This document shows positions 8,048 to 11,306 of a stretch of DNA of 11,306 bases, one piece after another. The translations under genes were made by a program, and so were the position numbers. Location: NCBI GenBank assembly GCA_002504845.1, contig DATW01000058.1:1-11306 (forward strand). Direction: 5' to 3'. The DNA is from Euryarchaeota archaeon UBA250. GTDB lineage: Archaea > Thermoplasmatota > Poseidoniia > Poseidoniales > Thalassarchaeaceae. Numbering within the stretch: position 1 is the first letter of the stretch; the number at the start of each line of letters is the position of its first letter. Under the pieces are notes generated by a model that ran no database searches, was not told the origin of the DNA, and was given only the letters and a program-made list of their open reading frames with translations.

Positions 8048-8473
8048 ATGACATCCGACGGATCTCGTTCATATCCGCATCTTGGGCCATTGCAGAGATC
8101 GATGGGTATCGAGCTCGAGATGATGGGGGACGGCCGCTGTGCTGTATACGTAGATGTGACGGATGCACACCTCAACAAGGGCGGCGTTGCCCACGGAGGC
8201 CTCCATGCAACCCTCCTCGACACAGCAATGGGGGGTGCTACAGTAGCCGCTCTTTCCAAGGAAGAGTGGTGCGCTACCGCCCAGCTGGATATCTCATATA
8301 TCGAGGCAGCCCGGGTTGGCACGAGATTGAACTGTGAAGCTAGGGTCTTGCGCAGGGGTCGAGGAATAGCCCACGTCGAGGGCGAGATATCCAATCAAGA
8401 AGGCACAGTCATCGCGAAGGCAAGAGGTACGTGGGGCATCTGGCCCAGCAGGCCCAGTCATCTGAAGAAGTAG
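8048..8473 (+). CDS. PaaI-like hotdog-fold thioesterase
   Basis: Predicted cytoplasmic acyl-CoA thioesterase of the PaaI/4HBT hotdog superfamily, probably tetrameric as in the family. The signature is clear: LNKGGVAHGG with N43 and H49-G50-G51, followed by LLDTAMGGA with D58, the residue that matches the catalytic acid of PaaI. A second strand set (SYIEAARVGTRLNCEARVL) matches the usual core. The chosen ATG gives 141 aa, the normal family length. The frame also opens at an ATG at 7982, which would add 22 unrelated residues and overlap the exporter by 28 bases, and is less likely. No ribosome binding site is evident before 8048. It follows the exporter by 38 bases. The acyl-CoA substrate is unknown; roles in aromatic catabolism or clearing stalled acyl-CoA are both possible. 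Confidence 0.85.
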   Translation: MTSDGSRSYPHLGPLQRSMGIELEMMGDGRCAVYVDVTDAHLNKGGVAHGGLHATLLDTAMGGATVAALSKEEWCATAQLDISYIEAARVGTRLNCEARVLRRGRGIAHVEGEISNQEGTVIAKARGTWGIWPSRPSHLKK

Positions 8474-8517
8474 CAAACCGTACAACATTTGATGAGCAAG
8501 GCCCTGCAGTCAGAGGC

Positions 8518-8865
8518 ATGGCTAGGAGTGACTCCATACTACTGGGACTTTTCGCAATAGCGCAGTTGATGCTTTGGCAGTATCTGGAAGACAGCACCAT
8601 CAATCTCGCTGGAGAGCTATTCGGAGTTAGCGGCGCGACTACTGCATTGCTCGCAATTTACTTCCTAACGTCCGTAGGACGTTATCAGAAGGAGTTCGAT
8701 AACTCTTATTCGAAACTAGAGAAAACTCGTCTGGAGAGGGGCGAAGATGGCGCTTTGGAGAGGGTCGATAATCGAACTCTGACCAGGAAGGCTGGCTGGT
8801 GGGCAATACCAATAATACTGATTGTATTCGGGTCCATGAACGTGTTGGGCATGATCATTTCATGA
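8518..8865 (+). CDS. Small membrane protein, unknown family
   Basis: A 115-aa protein from the ATG at 8518, with three predicted membrane helices at about residues 5-22, 35-52 and 91-115. A charged stretch between the second and third (about 55-88), rich in Glu, Lys and Arg, may form a helix. I do not recognise a family. An alternative GTG start at 8431 would add 29 polar residues and overlap the thioesterase by 43 bases. AGAGGT sits only 2 bases before that GTG, and AGAGG only 1 base before the ATG, so neither start has a well-spaced site. The chosen start places the first helix near the N terminus. The next gene begins 10 bases after its stop, with its ribosome binding site overlapping that stop, so the two are likely made together. 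Confidence 0.65.
   Translation: MARSDSILLGLFAIAQLMLWQYLEDSTINLAGELFGVSGATTALLAIYFLTSVGRYQKEFDNSYSKLEKTRLERGEDGALERVDNRTLTRKAGWWAIPIILIVFGSMNVLGMIIS
8666..8684. repeat. Perfect inverted repeat inside the small membrane protein gene
   Basis: TAACGTCC and GGACGTTA form 8-base perfect arms around a GTA loop. It is not followed by a T-run and lies mid-gene, so it is not a terminator. It may simply reflect codon choice. Confidence 0.5.
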
Positions 8866-8868
8866 GGG
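8864..8868 (+). promoter_or_regulatory. Ribosome binding site overlapping a stop codon
   Basis: GAGGG overlaps the TGA stop (8863-8865) of the preceding gene and lies 7 bases before the ATG at 8876. This is good spacing and suggests coupled translation of the two small membrane proteins. Confidence 0.55.
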
Positions 8869-8875
8869 CGGCAAC

Positions 8876-9133
8876 ATGTCCCGTGCAGCGGAACTCATCG
8901 ACCGTGCTACGGACAACCCTGCGTTCAATGGCCTTGGTGGTTACTACATATTCATACGCAGGGTCGCAATTCCGCTTCTTTTGATTGGCGTGTGCATGTC
9001 TTCGTACTACATGTCAATGACTTGGTTTTCACACGGAACATCGATCATATTGGCGGGAATGGTCACTGGACTCAGCCTAGGCCCGATAATGGCGTTAGAG
9101 CAGATGTATGGCATTTGGGTCAATAAGAAGTGA
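8876..9133 (+). CDS. Small two-helix membrane protein, unknown family
   Basis: An 85-aa protein with a polar, charged N terminus (about residues 1-28) and two hydrophobic segments, at about 29-50 and 55-75, ending in a short NKK tail. No catalytic motif or cysteine pattern is visible and I do not recognise the family. The start is supported by the GAGGG site 7 bases upstream and the 10-base gap from the preceding gene. Its size and its position between another small membrane protein and the NfeD-flotillin pair suggest a membrane accessory role, but this is guesswork. A gene this short could be spurious, though the coupled start and the clear membrane pattern argue that it is real. Confidence 0.65.
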   Translation: MSRAAELIDRATDNPAFNGLGGYYIFIRRVAIPLLLIGVCMSSYYMSMTWFSHGTSIILAGMVTGLSLGPIMALEQMYGIWVNKK

Positions 9134-9171
9134 ACTCCTAACGTCGATAGCACTATGGGGAGACGCCTTCT

Positions 9172-9176
9172 GAGGT
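9172..9176 (+). promoter_or_regulatory. Ribosome binding site deciding the NfeD start
   Basis: GAGGT lies 5 bases before the ATG at 9182. The upstream in-frame ATG at 9155 has no such site, so the 9182 start is preferred. Confidence 0.5.
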
Positions 9177-9181
9177 ATAGC

Positions 9182-9793
9182 ATGGCTGCGATGATAGACT
9201 TCATCTTCGGACTGCTCGATGCAACTGGTTTGGAACTGATGTTCGGCATCTCCGCATTGATTGGGGGAGTCCTGTTTCTGCTCTGGTTGGTACTGGTGGT
9301 AGTGCTTGGTGGAATCGGGGATGTGGCAGAGGGAGTTTTCGGCATCGACATCGATGCGATGGGCGCAGATGCGTCATTCAAGGCACTGACATTCCAAGGC
9401 GTGATGGCATTCATGATGTTCTTTGGATTGACCGGAATTATCGTCATGCAGTCGGGAGGCCCGGAATTCCTCGCAGTTATTGTCGGTGGCGCATCAGGCG
9501 CTGCCTCGATGTTTGCTACAGGCAAAGTCTTCCAGTTCTTCATCGCTCTCCAGGCAGAGGGTACCATCGAGATTGACGATGCTGTGGGCTCCATTGGAAC
9601 GGTATATCTGCGGATACCAAAAGGTGGAACCGGACAAGTCAGCGTCAGCATCAAAGGGTCTCTTAGGCAGTATGATGCAAAGTCTGCCGATGGATCTCTG
9701 ATTAAAAACGAGGAAACCGTGAACGTCAAGGCTGTCGTAGGCACAGTTTTGATCGTCGAACCGGCTCACTACACTCCTTCTGAGGAAGAATGA
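9182..9793 (+). CDS. NfeD-family membrane protein with C-terminal OB-fold domain
   Basis: A 203-aa protein resembling NfeD1b/YuaF, the usual partner of flotillins. Three hydrophobic segments lie at about residues 20-43, 70-90 and 97-123. They are followed by a soluble domain of about 70 residues whose glycine and valine pattern (GSIGTVYLRIPKGGTGQVSV, then IKNEETVNVKAVVGTVLIVEP) fits the small OB-fold beta barrel of NfeD C-terminal domains. It lacks the N-terminal serine-protease domain of long NfeD proteins, as expected of the short form. In other prokaryotes such proteins interact with flotillin at membrane domains. The gene stops 62 bases before the flotillin start, which strongly supports the call. 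The start at 9182 is preferred over 9155 because of the upstream GAGGT; the longer form would add nine residues, MGRRLLRYS. The family call rests on pattern and context, not on alignment. Confidence 0.78.
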   Translation: MAAMIDFIFGLLDATGLELMFGISALIGGVLFLLWLVLVVVLGGIGDVAEGVFGIDIDAMGADASFKALTFQGVMAFMMFFGLTGIIVMQSGGPEFLAVIVGGASGAASMFATGKVFQFFIALQAEGTIEIDDAVGSIGTVYLRIPKGGTGQVSVSIKGSLRQYDAKSADGSLIKNEETVNVKAVVGTVLIVEPAHYTPSEEE

Positions 9794-9826
9794 GCCAGTT
9801 CAGACTTTTGCAAAGCCGGCACAGCC

Positions 9827-9833
9827 TTCATAT
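9827..9833 (+). promoter_or_regulatory. Possible TATA-like element before the flotillin gene
   Basis: TTCATAT is centred 26 bases before the ATG at 9856, the distance expected for an archaeal promoter giving a leaderless transcript. The match to the TATA consensus is weak, and a ribosome binding site is also present, so co-transcription with the NfeD gene is at least as likely. Confidence 0.25.
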
Positions 9834-9843
9834 CCACCCCCTT

Positions 9844-9847
9844 GGAG
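9844..9847 (+). promoter_or_regulatory. Ribosome binding site for flotillin
   Basis: GGAG lies 8 bases before the ATG at 9856 and supports this start over the in-frame ATG at 9874. Confidence 0.5.
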
Positions 9848-9855
9848 TGCCTCCT

Positions 9856-11306
9856 ATGGCCCGTGGCACCCGAATGACTCTTCTGACAACGTTGACTGCA
9901 CTGATGTTGACTCCTCTGGCAGCCGCTCAAGAGGATAACAACACCGCAGCCGCAGGCGTAGGCGTCCTGATGTTTGTGACAATACTACTGCTTGTTGCAG
10001 TGGTTATTTTCTTCGCCCAGAGATACAAGCGCTGCCCGCCAGACAAGATCATGGTCATTTACGGGCGAACTGCCGGTTCCGAGGCCTCCAAGGTGATTCA
10101 CGGCGGTGCAACCCTGGTTTGGCCATTGATTCAGGACTACAGCTACATCTCTCTGACTCCGATGACCATCAACATAGACATGCGAAATGCATTGTCGCAA
10201 CAGAACATCAGGATCAACGTTCCGAGCACGTTCACCATCGGTGTATCGACAGACCCGAGAATAATGAGTTCAGCCGCAGAGCGTCTTCTTGAGTTGGATT
10301 TGGAACAAGTCGAGGAGATGGCAAAGGAGATCATCTTCGGTCAACTGAGACTCACAGTCGCAACATTGACCATCGAGCAGATCAACCAAGACAGGGACGC
10401 TTTCCTAGACCTCATCAGAACAAACGTCGATGCTGAGTTGAACAAGGTAGGACTATACCTCATCAACGTCAACATAGTGGACATCACCGACGAGTCAAAC
10501 TACATCGAGAGCATTGGGAAGAAAGCCGCTTCCGAGGCAGTTGAGCGTGCGCGTGTGGACGTCGCAAATGCAGAGCGAGATGGTGCAGTGGGGTCCGCCG
10601 AGGCTGACAGGGCACGAGAGATTCAAGTCGCTGAGAATATGGCTCAGGCTGAGAAGGGTAAGAAGGCTGCAGAGGCCGATCAGCGTGTCTATGTCAATGA
10701 GCAAGAGGCCATTGCGGTCGAGGGTGAGAACTCATCGCAGGCACAGATCGCCAAGGTAAACGCAGACCTTGCCGAGGCTGAGGCCACTGCAAAGCAGCGT
10801 GCTGAGATAGCCAAGGCCCATGCCGAGGCCGAGATTCAGAAGTCGAAGTACATCGAGGAAGAAGAGCGTCTCCGAGCAAGCGACATTGTCAGGGAGAATA
10901 TCCAGAAGCAGCAGATCGAGATTGCTGCAGAGGCCGAGGCCGAGCGGCAGCGACGTATCGCTGCAGGTCAGGCAGATGCTATACTGTTGAAGTATGAGGC
11001 AGAAGCAGCTGGTGTTCAGAAGGTCCTCGAGGCAAAGGCAGCGGGTTATGCGGGGCTGGTCAGCAGTTCAGGCGGCGATGCCAAGGCCGCAGCGACACTC
11101 CTCATGGTGGAGAAGATCGAGGGAATGGTAGCTGCACAGATAGAGGCCGTCAAGAATCTCAAGATTGACAGTATAACCGTCTGGGATGGCGGAGGAAGCG
11201 CGGATGGATCAGCCACCTCGGACTTCATCAGCAGCCTCGTACGAAGCCTCCCGCCGTTGCACGATGTTGCTCGAAATGCAGGTGTCGATCTACCTGAGTT
11301 CTTGGG
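9856..11306 (+). CDS. floT: Flotillin-like SPFH/band 7 protein, cut by the window end
   Basis: Flotillins assemble into oligomers on the inner face of the membrane and organise membrane domains. The frame is open for 483 codons and runs off the window. Order: a signal-peptide-like start (1-24, basic MARGTR then a hydrophobic run ending LAAAQ), a short polar linker, a membrane helix at about 34-54, then the SPFH domain from RYKRCPPDKI (56) to NVNIVDITDE near 212. A long Ala/Glu/Lys-rich coiled coil with repeated AEA follows, to about residue 415. The tail is the flotillin signature: KIDSITVWDGG near 435, then SDFISSLVRSLPPLHD and LPEFLG. Family members usually end within a few residues of this point, so nearly the whole protein is present. 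The signal peptide is unusual, since typical FloT has only a membrane anchor. The upstream NfeD gene is its expected partner. An SPFH protein such as YqiK is the alternative, but the C terminus favours flotillin. Confidence 0.92.
   Translation, partial: MARGTRMTLLTTLTALMLTPLAAAQEDNNTAAAGVGVLMFVTILLLVAVVIFFAQRYKRCPPDKIMVIYGRTAGSEASKVIHGGATLVWPLIQDYSYISLTPMTINIDMRNALSQQNIRINVPSTFTIGVSTDPRIMSSAAERLLELDLEQVEEMAKEIIFGQLRLTVATLTIEQINQDRDAFLDLIRTNVDAELNKVGLYLINVNIVDITDESNYIESIGKKAASEAVERARVDVANAERDGAVGSAEADRAREIQVAENMAQAEKGKKAAEADQRVYVNEQEAIAVEGENSSQAQIAKVNADLAEAEATAKQRAEIAKAHAEAEIQKSKYIEEEERLRASDIVRENIQKQQIEIAAEAEAERQRRIAAGQADAILLKYEAEAAGVQKVLEAKAAGYAGLVSSSGGDAKAAATLLMVEKIEGMVAAQIEAVKNLKIDSITVWDGGGSADGSATSDFISSLVRSLPPLHDVARNAGVDLPEFL

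Noticed and set aside
7882..8394. Minus-strand open frame of 170 codons
   Set aside because: It spans the end of the exporter and most of the thioesterase on the opposite strand. Both plus-strand genes have clear family motifs, so this is a shadow.
9007..9744. Long minus-strand open frame of 245 codons
   Set aside because: It lies opposite the NfeD gene and the end of the preceding small gene, has a low-complexity Pro/Ser/Thr/Ile-rich translation, and no ribosome binding site or domain. It is an antisense shadow.
10530..11100. Repetitive GAGGCC/GCNGAG-rich stretch as a DNA repeat
   Set aside because: The pattern comes from the Ala/Glu-rich coiled coil of flotillin and its codons. No exact tandem unit is present.

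Overview
The window looks like a piece of a marine archaeal chromosome, most likely Thermoplasmatota of the Poseidoniales (Marine Group II) type. This is an inference with no marker gene behind it. It rests on moderate GC, heavy use of AGA/AGG (Arg) and ATA (Ile) codons, tight ATGA-coupled genes, purine-rich GGAGG/GAGGT ribosome binding sites beside genes without one, and the gene content: Aap/Bzt-type amino-acid uptake, an NAD kinase resembling eukaryotic organellar forms, a secreted lipoprotein, and an NfeD-flotillin pair. No tRNA, rRNA, CRISPR array or mobile element was seen. The DNA is almost fully coding.

Region 1 (1-4153, + strand) is a polar amino-acid ABC importer: two long permeases (616 and 519 aa) and an ATPase, joined by two 4-base ATGA overlaps. 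The order permease-permease-ATPase matches the end of the aapJQMP/bztABCD layout. The substrate-binding protein is absent and would be expected before base 1. Both permeases carry about 300 N-terminal residues of extra membrane sequence.

Region 2 (4160-6197) holds a minus-strand NAD kinase that converges on the importer with a 6-base gap. It is divergent, across 88 bases, from a GTG-initiated lipoprotein of unknown function.

Region 3 (6234-9133, + strand) has an MsbA/MdlB-type half-size ABC exporter, a PaaI-like hotdog thioesterase, and two small membrane proteins of no recognised family, all closely spaced.

Region 4 (9182-11306, + strand) has an NfeD-family membrane protein with a C-terminal OB-fold domain, then a flotillin cut by the window edge within its last few residues. 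These two families are a known functional pair that organises membrane domains. The flotillin is unusual in showing a cleavable-looking signal peptide before its membrane anchor.

The genes from 5136 to the end all run on the + strand with short gaps, and most act at the membrane or envelope (lipoprotein, exporter, small membrane proteins, NfeD, flotillin). Whether they form one transcript cannot be told from sequence. I see no clearly new defence or mobile system. The features most worth a second look are the NAD kinase clade, the flotillin N terminus, and the unassigned lipoprotein and small membrane proteins.
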